In this document: piece after piece, positions 57,898-64,000 of the stretch
Layout of the letters: each line of letters begins with the position of its first letter
Numbering within the stretch: the stretch's first letter is position 1
Assembly (NCBI GenBank): GCA_016882525.1
Contig: VGPU01000008.1
Coordinates: forward strand, 1 to 64,000
Origin: Cyanobacteria bacterium M_surface_10_m2_119
GTDB lineage: Bacteria; Cyanobacteriota; Cyanobacteriia; PCC-6307; Cyanobiaceae
Reading direction: 5' to 3'
DNA length: 64,000 bases
Position numbers and translations under genes: made by a program
The notes under the pieces: generated by a model
Seen by the model: only the letters and a program-made list of their open reading frames with translations
The model's database searches: none
What the model was told of the DNA's origin: nothing

Positions 57898-58938
57898 TTG
57901 ATGCTCATGGCTCTGGAGGCCCCGCCCACCGACTCCCGCCAGCGGGCCAAGGCCCTGCTCATGGGGCTGCAGGACTCCATCTGCGCCGGTCTGGAGCAGC
58001 TCGACGGTGAGGGCCGCTTCGCCGAGGAGAGCTGGGAGCGGCCTGAGGGAGGCGGCGGTCGCTCGCGGGTGATGAAGGCCGGCCGGGTGTTCGAGCAGGG
58101 CGGCGTGAACTTCTCCGAGGTGGAGGGCAGTGAACTGCCTCCCTCCATCCTCAATCAGCGCCCCGAGGCCAAGGGGCATCGCTGGTTCGCCACCGGCACC
58201 TCGATGGTGCTCCACCCCCGCAACCCCTATATCCCCACCGTTCACCTCAACTACCGCTACTTCGAGGCGGGCCCGGTGTGGTGGTTCGGCGGCGGGGCCG
58301 ACCTCACCCCGTACTACCCCTTCCTGGAGGACGCCCAGCACTTCCACCGCACCCTCAAGGGAGCCTGCGACAGCGTCAATCCCGCTTACTACCAGGTGTT
58401 CAAGCCCTGGTGCGACGAATACTTCTTCCTCAAGCACCGCGGCGAGACCCGCGGCGTGGGCGGCATCTTCTACGACTACCAGGATCCTGGTGGCGTGCTC
58501 TACAAGGGCCAGGATCCCCAGGCGCCGGCGGCTGCCGAGAGCCAGCGCATCGGCCCAGTCCAGCAGAGCTGGGAGCAGCTGTTCGCCCTCGCCAGTGCCT
58601 GCGGCAACGCCTTCCTGCCCAGCTATGTGCCGATCGCCGAGAAGCGCCAGCCCACCCCCTATGGCGAGCGGGAGCGGGAGTTCCAGCTCTACCGCCGCGG
58701 CCGCTACGTGGAGTTCAACCTGGTGTTCGACCGGGGCACGATCTTCGGGCTGCAGACCAACGGCCGCACCGAGTCAATCCTGATGTCGCTGCCGCCCCTG
58801 GTGCGCTGGGAGTATGGCTACAAGGCCGAGGCCGGCAGCCGTGAGGCTCTCCTCACCGACGTGTTCACCCGCCCGCAGGCCTGGCTCACCGACACCACGC
58901 TCAGCGAGCGCTGCGCTCCCCATCAGGCGGTGGGCTGA
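57898..58938 (+). CDS. hemF: Oxygen-dependent coproporphyrinogen III oxidase
   Basis: HemF (346 aa) makes protoporphyrinogen IX for haem and chlorophyll. Marks: [45 protein letters not shown] and [21 protein letters not shown]. Length fits. It is divergent from mrp, and its end overlaps the converging amidase-like gene by 38 bases. Confidence 0.97.
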   Translation: MMLMALEAPPTDSRQRAKALLMGLQDSICAGLEQLDGEGRFAEESWERPEGGGGRSRVMKAGRVFEQGGVNFSEVEGSELPPSILNQRPEAKGHRWFATGTSMVLHPRNPYIPTVHLNYRYFEAGPVWWFGGGADLTPYYPFLEDAQHFHRTLKGACDSVNPAYYQVFKPWCDEYFFLKHRGETRGVGGIFYDYQDPGGVLYKGQDPQAPAAAESQRIGPVQQSWEQLFALASACGNAFLPSYVPIAEKRQPTPYGEREREFQLYRRGRYVEFNLVFDRGTIFGLQTNGRTESILMSLPPLVRWEYGYKAEAGSREALLTDVFTRPQAWLTDTTLSERCAPHQAVG

Positions 58939-59731
58939 GCGGCGCCTGGGCCGCGGCTGCCACTGGCGCCGAACGTCGCTCCCGGTCCAGACCCCGCTCC
59001 AGGGCCTCCACCACCCGCAGGGCGATGGCCTCGATCGTGGGCTGGCGGCGCTGCGGGTCCCGTAGGGCCGATTCCAGGGACCCTTCGAGCTTGCCGATCT
59101 CAAGGATGGCGATCCCCCGCCGGGGAGCGCCCAGGCCGCCGCGGAAGTTCAGGGGATAGTCGCCGAAGGCGGCCGCGAGGCTTTCATCCAGCTGGCTGGG
59201 AGGGCGGTGCAGCGGGGGGATCAGACCGGAGCCCACGCCGTCGGGGCCGTAGGCGTCGTAGTGGATCTCCAGGGCGTATCCCCCACGACCAGCGTGGGCC
59301 TTGCCCACGCTCCAGTTGGTGCGTGGATCATCGGCGTCGGCGATCGTGCGGACCGGCGGGTCGTAGAAGCGGATCGCCAGCCCCCGCCGCCGGCCCAGGG
59401 CCACCACGGCCTGGGCGGTGAGCAGATTCCAGTGGAGTTCGTCGCGGATGCCGGCCTGCATCGGCGCTGCGCCGCGCAGGTCGACCGCTTCGCCGGCCGT
59501 GCCGGCCCCGGCGATCCCCTGGGAATCGGCATGGCCGGCCATCACCAGGATCTCGGTGTTGGCCGGCAGCGGCCCCTGCCCCACCCAGTCGCGTTCCAGG
59601 CGGCTGCGGGGGCCGGTGAGGGGATCGACGCGTGACAGTTCCGGGCTGCGGGCCGGTACGGCCGGCGCCAGGGAGAGGGCTCCAGCCAGGGTGGCCGCGG
59701 CGATCAGCAGCAGGTGGCGGCGTTGCGCCAT
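58901..59731 (-). CDS. Exported amidase-like (N-acetylmuramoyl-L-alanine amidase fold) protein
   Basis: A 276-residue protein with a signal peptide ([26 protein letters not shown]). The rest matches the amidase_3 layout: [10 protein letters not shown] (metal His), [29 protein letters not shown] (second metal ligands) and [10 protein letters not shown] with the catalytic Glu. It may cut peptidoglycan in the periplasm, but the family is not well studied, and some members lost activity. Confidence 0.7.
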   Translation of the reverse strand: MAQRRHLLLIAAATLAGALSLAPAVPARSPELSRVDPLTGPRSRLERDWVGQGPLPANTEILVMAGHADSQGIAGAGTAGEAVDLRGAAPMQAGIRDELHWNLLTAQAVVALGRRRGLAIRFYDPPVRTIADADDPRTNWSVGKAHAGRGGYALEIHYDAYGPDGVGSGLIPPLHRPPSQLDESLAAAFGDYPLNFRGGLGAPRRGIAILEIGKLEGSLESALRDPQRRQPTIEAIALRVVEALERGLDRERRSAPVAAAAQAPLSPPPDGERSAR

Positions 59732-59734
59732 GGC

Positions 59735-60286
59735 TCAGATCGGCGAGGAGAGGAGGTTGGCGTCACTGAACAGCCCGAGCCTGGGTCCCAGTTCCAGCTC
59801 CAGGGCAATCAGTTCATCGCGGTGGGCGCGCAGGCGCAGGGCACTGCCGGTGGCGCTGTCGTGGCTGATCAGGCGCAACTCCACCGCCTCTTCCCGCTGC
59901 GCCCGCCGCCGATAGAGCAGTCCCGCCAGCGGCCCGAGCAGGGCCAGGAGCAGGGGCCACCAGCCCAGCTGGGGCCAGAGTTGCCGCAGCACCAGCCCCA
60001 GGCAGGCAGCGCCCACACCGCCCAGCAGGGAGAGCAGCACCGCCAGCACCGGGCTGGAGGCCACGGCGGCGCGGAAGACCAGGTGGCGGCGCTCCGGATC
60101 CCCGCCGGCGGCCTGCCAGCCCCGCGCCTCGAGCCAGCCCGTGAGGGCGGGGAGCACCTCCAGGGGCGGTTTGGAACTGCGCACCTCCACCGTGGTGGTG
60201 CGGTCCTTGCTGGCGGCGCGCAGGAAGAACACCAGTCCCACCGCCAGCAGCAGGGTGAGCAGCAGGGTGGAACCGGACTGGGCCAT
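59735..60286 (-). CDS. Cofactor assembly of complex C subunit B family protein
   Basis: A 183-residue membrane protein matching the CCB/DUF2930 family, which in plastids helps attach haem cn to cytochrome b6. It has an N-terminal hydrophobic helix (LLLTLLLAVGLVFFLRAAS), the SSKPPLEVLPALTGWLEARGW segment and two more helices in the middle (VLAVLLSLLGGVGAACLG and WPLLLALLGPLAGLLY). It lies 3 bases upstream of the amidase-like gene and is probably cotranscribed with it. Confidence 0.85.
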   Translation of the reverse strand: MAQSGSTLLLTLLLAVGLVFFLRAASKDRTTTVEVRSSKPPLEVLPALTGWLEARGWQAAGGDPERRHLVFRAAVASSPVLAVLLSLLGGVGAACLGLVLRQLWPQLGWWPLLLALLGPLAGLLYRRRAQREEAVELRLISHDSATGSALRLRAHRDELIALELELGPRLGLFSDANLLSSPI

Positions 60287-60366
60287 GGCTTGATTCTGAC
60301 CTCTGCCCGGATGCAGCTGCGGGCCGGCTTGTCACGATGGGAGTTCCCCCGGCCTGCACCGCTGCG

Positions 60367-61041
60367 ATGACCGCTGCCCCCACCAGCAATCTGCCCGCCC
60401 CCGCCCGCTTCGCGGTCTTCGACGGTGACCTCGATGCCGAATGGGCGGCGCTCTATGCCGGGGCCCGTGCCCTGGCGGTGGACACCGAGGCCATGGGGCT
60501 CATCCATGGCCGTGATCGCCTCTGTCTGGTGCAGATCTGCGACGACCACGACAACGTGTGCTGCATCCGCCTGGCCCGGGGGCAGAGCGCGGCGCCGCGG
60601 CTCCAGGCCCTGATGGAGAACATCGCCATCGAGAAGGTGTTCCATTTCGCCCGTTTCGACGTGGCGGCCCTGGCCGAGAACCTCGGCATCACCGTGGTGC
60701 CGATCTTCTGCACCAAGGTGGCCAGCCGGCTGGGCCGGACCTACAGCCCCCGCCACGGCCTCAAGGAGGTGGTGCAGGAGCTGGTGGGCGTGGAGCTCGA
60801 CAAGCAGGCCCAGAGTTCCGACTGGGGCCGGGTGGAGGATCTCTCCGACGCCCAGCTGGCCTATGCGGCCGGGGATGTGCGCTACCTGCTGCCGGCGCGG
60901 GATCGCCTGGAGGTGATGCTCAAGCGCGAGGACCGCTGGGAGCTGGCCCAGCGCTGTTTCAGCTGCCTGCCCGTGATGGCGGAACTCGATCGCCAGCGCT
61001 TTCACCTGCTGTTCGAACACTCCAGCGGCGTAAACCGCTGA
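60367..61041 (+). CDS. Ribonuclease D-like 3'-5' exonuclease
   Basis: A 224-residue DEDD-family exonuclease. Motif I is LAVDTEAMGLIHGRDRLCLVQI, motif II FHFARFDVAAL and motif III QLAYAAGDVRYLLPARD. It has no HRDC domains, so it is shorter than E. coli RNase D and typical of the cyanobacterial form. It is divergent from the ccb gene; the two starts are 80 bases apart. Confidence 0.92.
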   Translation: MTAAPTSNLPAPARFAVFDGDLDAEWAALYAGARALAVDTEAMGLIHGRDRLCLVQICDDHDNVCCIRLARGQSAAPRLQALMENIAIEKVFHFARFDVAALAENLGITVVPIFCTKVASRLGRTYSPRHGLKEVVQELVGVELDKQAQSSDWGRVEDLSDAQLAYAAGDVRYLLPARDRLEVMLKREDRWELAQRCFSCLPVMAELDRQRFHLLFEHSSGVNR

Positions 61042-61053
61042 GCATCGCCGGGC

Positions 61054-61311
61054 TCAGTCCTCCACCATGAAGTTCTCGTCGCTGCCCACGGCCTCCAGCA
61101 GCGACGAGAACAGGGCCTGGTTGTCGTGGCCGCTTGCGATGGTCTCGGCCAGGATGGATTCCGCCAGGGCCAGCTTGCCAGCGGGGTCGCGAATGCCTTC
61201 CGCCGCGGCCCGGATCTCCACCCGGCGCCGGGCCGAGGCCAGGCTCACCCCGAGCTGGCTTGCCAGTCGGCCGCACACCGCATTGAACGCCCGATCGGAG
61301 ATGCCTGCCAT
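61054..61311 (-). CDS. Conserved hypothetical small protein
   Basis: An 85-residue mostly helical protein, with no membrane segment. It has SDRAFNAVCGRLASQLGVSLASARRRVEI at the N-terminus and an acidic C-terminus ending ENFMVED. I recall similar small proteins beside RNase D in picocyanobacteria but know no function or Pfam name. Confidence 0.7.
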   Translation of the reverse strand: MAGISDRAFNAVCGRLASQLGVSLASARRRVEIRAAAEGIRDPAGKLALAESILAETIASGHDNQALFSSLLEAVGSDENFMVED

Positions 61312-61339
61312 GGCCGGAGTTCAGCAGCGGATCTGGGCA

Positions 61340-62704
61340 TCATCCCAGTGACGCCGCCTGGGTCACTGCGGGCGCCTGCGGTGGCTGAAGCAGATGCTCC
61401 TCCAGCAGGGCGGCCAGGCGGGCGCTCCCTCCAGGTCGGCCCATCCGCTGCCGGCCCCGCTGGCCCAGCCACCGGCGCTGCTCCGGCTGGCGCAGCAGCG
61501 CCGACAGCCGCCTGGCCAGCTCCGCGGGGCTCCTGCAGGGCAGCACGGCGCCGCCGAGCAGCCGACTCTGGCGGCAGGCGAAGCCGGCCTTGAACTGGGG
61601 GCCAGGCCCTGGCAGGGAGAGGGCCGGGATGCCCAGCCCCACCAGTTGCTCAGTGGCCGTTCCCGCCGTGGCCAGGCCCACCTCCCCCCAGGCGGCCCAG
61701 CGGCTGAACTGCCCGGGGCCGAGCAGCACACGGCAGCAGCCCTGCCGCCAGCTGCCCACCGCCCCGATCGCGGCTGCCTCCCCGTCCAGCCCGTCTGGAT
61801 GCCAGCCCTGGTGTTCGAGCAGGTGGGCCCACGCCGCCAGCCCCGGCTCCCGCCCACAGGCGAGCAACACGGTGATCGTGGTGCCGCTGTGATGGGGGTC
61901 GGTGCCGAGCAGGGGGATCGCGGCCAGCAGGCGCCGGGCATTGCCGAGGGCCTCGGGAACGCGGCTGCCCGGCAGCAGCAGGAGTGGCCTCTGGCCCGCC
62001 AGCCAGATAGGCGGGGGCGGGAGGGCAAAGCCGTCAAGCATTGGGTTGCCCGGGGCCAGTGCCCGCAGCCCATGGCGGCGCAGGCCCCGGGCGGTGAGGC
62101 CATCGCGCACGGCGACCAACCGGCAGCTGCGACTGGCCATGAGGCCCCATTCCCAGGGGTCCCATTCGCTGCCCTTGCAGCGGTGATAGGCATCGGCCGG
62201 ATTCCAGCCCGATCGCCAGCCCTCGGGCGGCGGCGTGCGCCAGGTGTAGTCGCTTTTGGGGGTGCCGATGAAGGCGAACGGGCTGCCGCTGCTCCAGGCG
62301 AAGGCCAGGGGCAGCAGATCCCCCACGGCGAGGATGGGGGCGCCGGTCGCTCCCCAGCGCCGCACCCACCGCCATTGCCGCAGGCTCAGCCCCATGAGGC
62401 CTGCTGCCAGGTCCCGCCCCAGTCCCCGCAGGCTCTGGTTGCTGAAGCCGCCGCTCGGCAGCGCTTGGCGGGGGCCCACCCGCACCAGCTGCCCGCGCGC
62501 TTCGGCGCTGGCATAGGCCTGGCCCTCTCCCACCAGGGGCAGGATCCCCACGTGAAGCTGAGGCTGACGCACCAGCAGGGCCTCCACCACCCGCAGGGCG
62601 ATCTGATCCTCCCCGTGGCCGTTGCTGAGCACCAGCAGCTCCGGCACCTGACCGGCGCAGGGCGGCAGACCATGGCTGATACGATCCGCTCCTGGGATGT
62701 TCAT
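61340..62704 (-). CDS. Lipid-A-disaccharide synthase-related protein
   Basis: A 454-residue GT-B type protein. The N-terminal part holds [21 protein letters not shown] and the C-terminal part the UDP-sugar-binding region WGEVGLATAGTATEQLVGLGIPALSLPGPGPQFKAGFACRQ (cited in pieces: GLATAGTATEQL and PGPGPQFKAGFA). It resembles a cyanobacteria/plant LpxB-like family whose product is not lipid A. Start at 62704 is 8 bases from tRNA-Cys on the other strand. The true substrate is unknown. Confidence 0.8.
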   Translation of the reverse strand: MNIPGADRISHGLPPCAGQVPELLVLSNGHGEDQIALRVVEALLVRQPQLHVGILPLVGEGQAYASAEARGQLVRVGPRQALPSGGFSNQSLRGLGRDLAAGLMGLSLRQWRWVRRWGATGAPILAVGDLLPLAFAWSSGSPFAFIGTPKSDYTWRTPPPEGWRSGWNPADAYHRCKGSEWDPWEWGLMASRSCRLVAVRDGLTARGLRRHGLRALAPGNPMLDGFALPPPPIWLAGQRPLLLLPGSRVPEALGNARRLLAAIPLLGTDPHHSGTTITVLLACGREPGLAAWAHLLEHQGWHPDGLDGEAAAIGAVGSWRQGCCRVLLGPGQFSRWAAWGEVGLATAGTATEQLVGLGIPALSLPGPGPQFKAGFACRQSRLLGGAVLPCRSPAELARRLSALLRQPEQRRWLGQRGRQRMGRPGGSARLAALLEEHLLQPPQAPAVTQAASLG

Positions 62705-62712
62705 CCCGGGCC

Positions 62713-62783
62713 GGCGGCATGGCCAAGTGGTAAGGCAGAGGATTGCAAATCCTTTACCCCCAGTTCGAATCTGGGTGCCGCCT
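62713..62783 (+). tRNA. tRNA-Cys (GCA)
   Basis: 71 nt: acceptor GGCGGCA/TGCCGCC with T73, D arm GCC/GGC, anticodon stem GAGGA/TCCTT with loop TTGCAAA (anticodon GCA), T stem CCCAG/CTGGG with loop TTCGAAT. CCA is not encoded. Confidence 0.97.
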
Positions 62784-62849
62784 CTCTCCCCTCTTCCCTC
62801 CGGGACTCTCGGCTGTGGCGCAGGCGCGCTTCGCCGTGCATGGCTCCGC

Positions 62850-63296
62850 TCACAACTCGGCTTCGGCCAACCATTGTTCGCCGCTGCGGTTGGAAGCCTC
62901 ACAGCGCACACTGCGCCGGCTCAGGGCACAACGGCCCCGCGCCAGGTGGGTGCGGGGGAGCCCCCGGGCCAGCCCGCGATCATCGAAGCGGACGTCAGCC
63001 ACGCTCGCGACGACCAGGCTGGTGGGCCATTGCGGTTCGCACCGCCCGTCCTGGCGGCAGCGCATGGCCGGTTGGTCGGGATCGAGCACCCCGGCAAAGA
63101 GCAGGTGCTCGCGGGCGATCAGGTCGCCCTGGCCGGCGGCGATGAAGCGCACGCTCAGCAGCCCCTCGAGGTTCTGCTCCAGTCTCAGCTCGCTGCAGGG
63201 CTGGGTCAGCCGCGAGGGGGGACGCCGCAGCTCACAGGTCTGGGTTTCCATCTGCCAGCGGCCGTAGCCCTCAGCCCGCGCAGCCAGGGCGACCAT
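62850..63296 (-). CDS. Hypothetical protein, possibly exported or anchored
   Basis: A protein of 148 residues from the first ATG, MVALAARAEGYGRWQ. It has several cysteines (QTCELRR, PCSELRL, RCRQDGRC, GRCALSRRSVRCEAS) which suggest a disulfide-bonded domain. Just upstream in frame lies a hydrophobic stretch (LTLGGLGIGIGMVALAA) that would make a signal or anchor if translation begins at a CTG at 63329, which overlaps the stop of the next gene (CTGA). No family recognised. Confidence 0.55.
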   Translation of the reverse strand: MVALAARAEGYGRWQMETQTCELRRPPSRLTQPCSELRLEQNLEGLLSVRFIAAGQGDLIAREHLLFAGVLDPDQPAMRCRQDGRCEPQWPTSLVVASVADVRFDDRGLARGLPRTHLARGRCALSRRSVRCEASNRSGEQWLAEAEL

Positions 63297-63325
63297 CCCG
63301 ATCCCGATCCCGAGGCCCCCCAGGG

Positions 63326-63508
63326 TCAGTAGCCGGAGTCGGCCACGCAGTAGCCCTCGCAGCTGATGCCATTGCTGGCGGTGCGGCCGCAGTGCTGGCA
63401 GAGCACCGGCTCCGGTGGCGCGGGGGGACGTGGGCAAGGGCTGGCGCTGGGAACAGACGGGGAAGGGAATGGGGCCGGGGGCTGGGATGGCTGGGGAAGC
63501 TCGCCCAT
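63326..63508 (-). CDS. Small Pro-rich protein with a four-Cys C-terminus
   Basis: A 60-residue protein: a Pro/Ser-rich first half (about 1-34) and a compact C-terminal zinc-ribbon-like part LCQHCGRTASNGISCEGYCVADSGY with four Cys. I recall the C-terminal motif from unnamed proteins of Synechococcus. It probably binds a metal. Transcribed divergently from the aldo/keto reductase gene. Confidence 0.6.
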   Translation of the reverse strand: MGELPQPSQPPAPFPSPSVPSASPCPRPPAPPEPVLCQHCGRTASNGISCEGYCVADSGY

Positions 63509-63542
63509 ATTGACTGCGCTGCTGCTGGCGTTCCAGCTCACG

Positions 63543-64000
63543 ATGGCTGATCTCCCCACCTCCCTGCTGCCTGCCAGGGGCCCGGATCCCGGCATCGGCG
63601 TGGGCACCTGGGCCTGGGGCAATCAGTTCCTCTGGGGGTACGACCCCGCCCAGGACGCTGGGTTGCAGGCCACCTTCCGACGGGCCGTCCAGCTGGGGCT
63701 GTGCTTCTTCGACACGGCCGATTCCTATGGGACAGGCCGCTGGAACGGCCGCAGCGAGACCCTGCTGGGGGAATGGGCTGCGGGCCTGTCGCCGGAGCAG
63801 CGCGGCTCTCTCACCGTGGCGACCAAGCTGGCTCCCTTCCCCTGGCGCCTGGGCCGGCGAGGGTTCGCACGGGCTTTCCAGACCTCCCGCAATCGCCTGC
63901 AGGGGCAATTGCAGCGGGTGCAGCTGCACTGGAGCACCGCCCGGTATGCGCCTTGGCAGGAGGGTCCCCTGCTGGATGGGCTGGCTGATCTGGTGCTGGC
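63543..64000 (+). CDS. Aldo/keto reductase (5' part)
   Basis: The first 152 codons of an aldo/keto reductase; the gene runs off the window. Marks: PDPGIGVGTWAWGNQFLWGY near the start (read GVGTWAWGNQ), AVQLGLCFFDTADSYGTGR (catalytic Asp and Tyr) and VATKLAPFPWR (catalytic Lys). The C-terminal half with the NADP site is not in the window. The fragment resembles the cyanobacterial and plant pyridoxal-reductase-like branch, but the substrate is uncertain. Confidence 0.9.
   Translation, partial: MADLPTSLLPARGPDPGIGVGTWAWGNQFLWGYDPAQDAGLQATFRRAVQLGLCFFDTADSYGTGRWNGRSETLLGEWAAGLSPEQRGSLTVATKLAPFPWRLGRRGFARAFQTSRNRLQGQLQRVQLHWSTARYAPWQEGPLLDGLADLVL

Overview
The window is a gene-dense, high-GC chromosomal segment of a cyanobacterium. 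Photosystem I genes (psaB end, psaL, psaI, psaD), an NDH-1 subunit (ndhN), ldpA, a CURT1/CAAD-type thylakoid protein, a complex C (b6f haem cn) assembly factor, CrtD and several cyanobacteria-only DUF families (DUF1815, DUF2839, DUF2256) settle the phylum. Small intergenic gaps, gene order and protein similarity point to the Synechococcus/Cyanobium picocyanobacterial lineage. The base composition suggests a high-GC Cyanobium-like member; this last step is inference. I see no IS element, prophage, CRISPR array or plasmid feature.

Layout. 1-1515: the psaB end, a small lipoprotein, psaL and psaI. 1606-7092: a hypothetical protein, a polyprenyl-type glycosyltransferase, an NlpC/P60 peptidase divergent from a beta-lactamase-fold hydrolase, DUF2256, tRNA-Ser, alanine racemase and an HNH nuclease. 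7129-24020: one long minus-strand ribosomal superoperon read rplC-D-W-B, rpsS, rplV, rpsC, rplP, rpmC, rpsQ, rplN-X-E, rpsH, rplF-R, rpsE, rplO, secY, adk, rpmJ, rpsM-K, rpoA, rplQ, truA, rplM, rpsI, rpmE, prfA. Intrinsic terminator-like hairpins sit after rplO, rplQ and rpmE. 24469-30021: a plus-strand run ndhN, a four-PAS histidine kinase, ldpA and a Ycf45-like R3H ATPase, mostly joined by GTGA overlaps. 30160-35686: tRNA-Gln, a HAD phosphatase, recA with a LexA-like box, small cyanobacterial proteins, a degenerate DinG-like protein and tyrA. 35731-44337: crtD, fructosamine-kinase family, CAAD protein, a JAMM peptidase beside a MoeB-rhodanese, a duplicated corrinoid adenosyltransferase, larE, speD, recF and tRNA-Arg. 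44496-50763: trpE-gshA-ppc-GNAT, linked by overlapping starts. 51002-53318: two sulfotransferases and a GT92-like glycosyltransferase, which look like an accessory cassette. 53367-59731: mrp-rodA-atypical kinase-psaD, hemF and an amidase-like protein. 59735-64000: ccb assembly factor, RNase D-like protein, an LpxB-like protein, tRNA-Cys, small proteins and the start of an aldo/keto reductase.

Most genes serve translation, photosynthesis, amino-acid and cofactor synthesis, or the cell wall. The places that differ from ordinary housekeeping are: the PAS kinase embedded between ndhN and ldpA; the sulfotransferase/GT92 cassette between trpE and psaD; the kinase after rodA whose ATP-binding domain looks degenerate; the helicase relative without Walker motifs; and two genes whose conserved N-termini lie upstream of any standard start codon.
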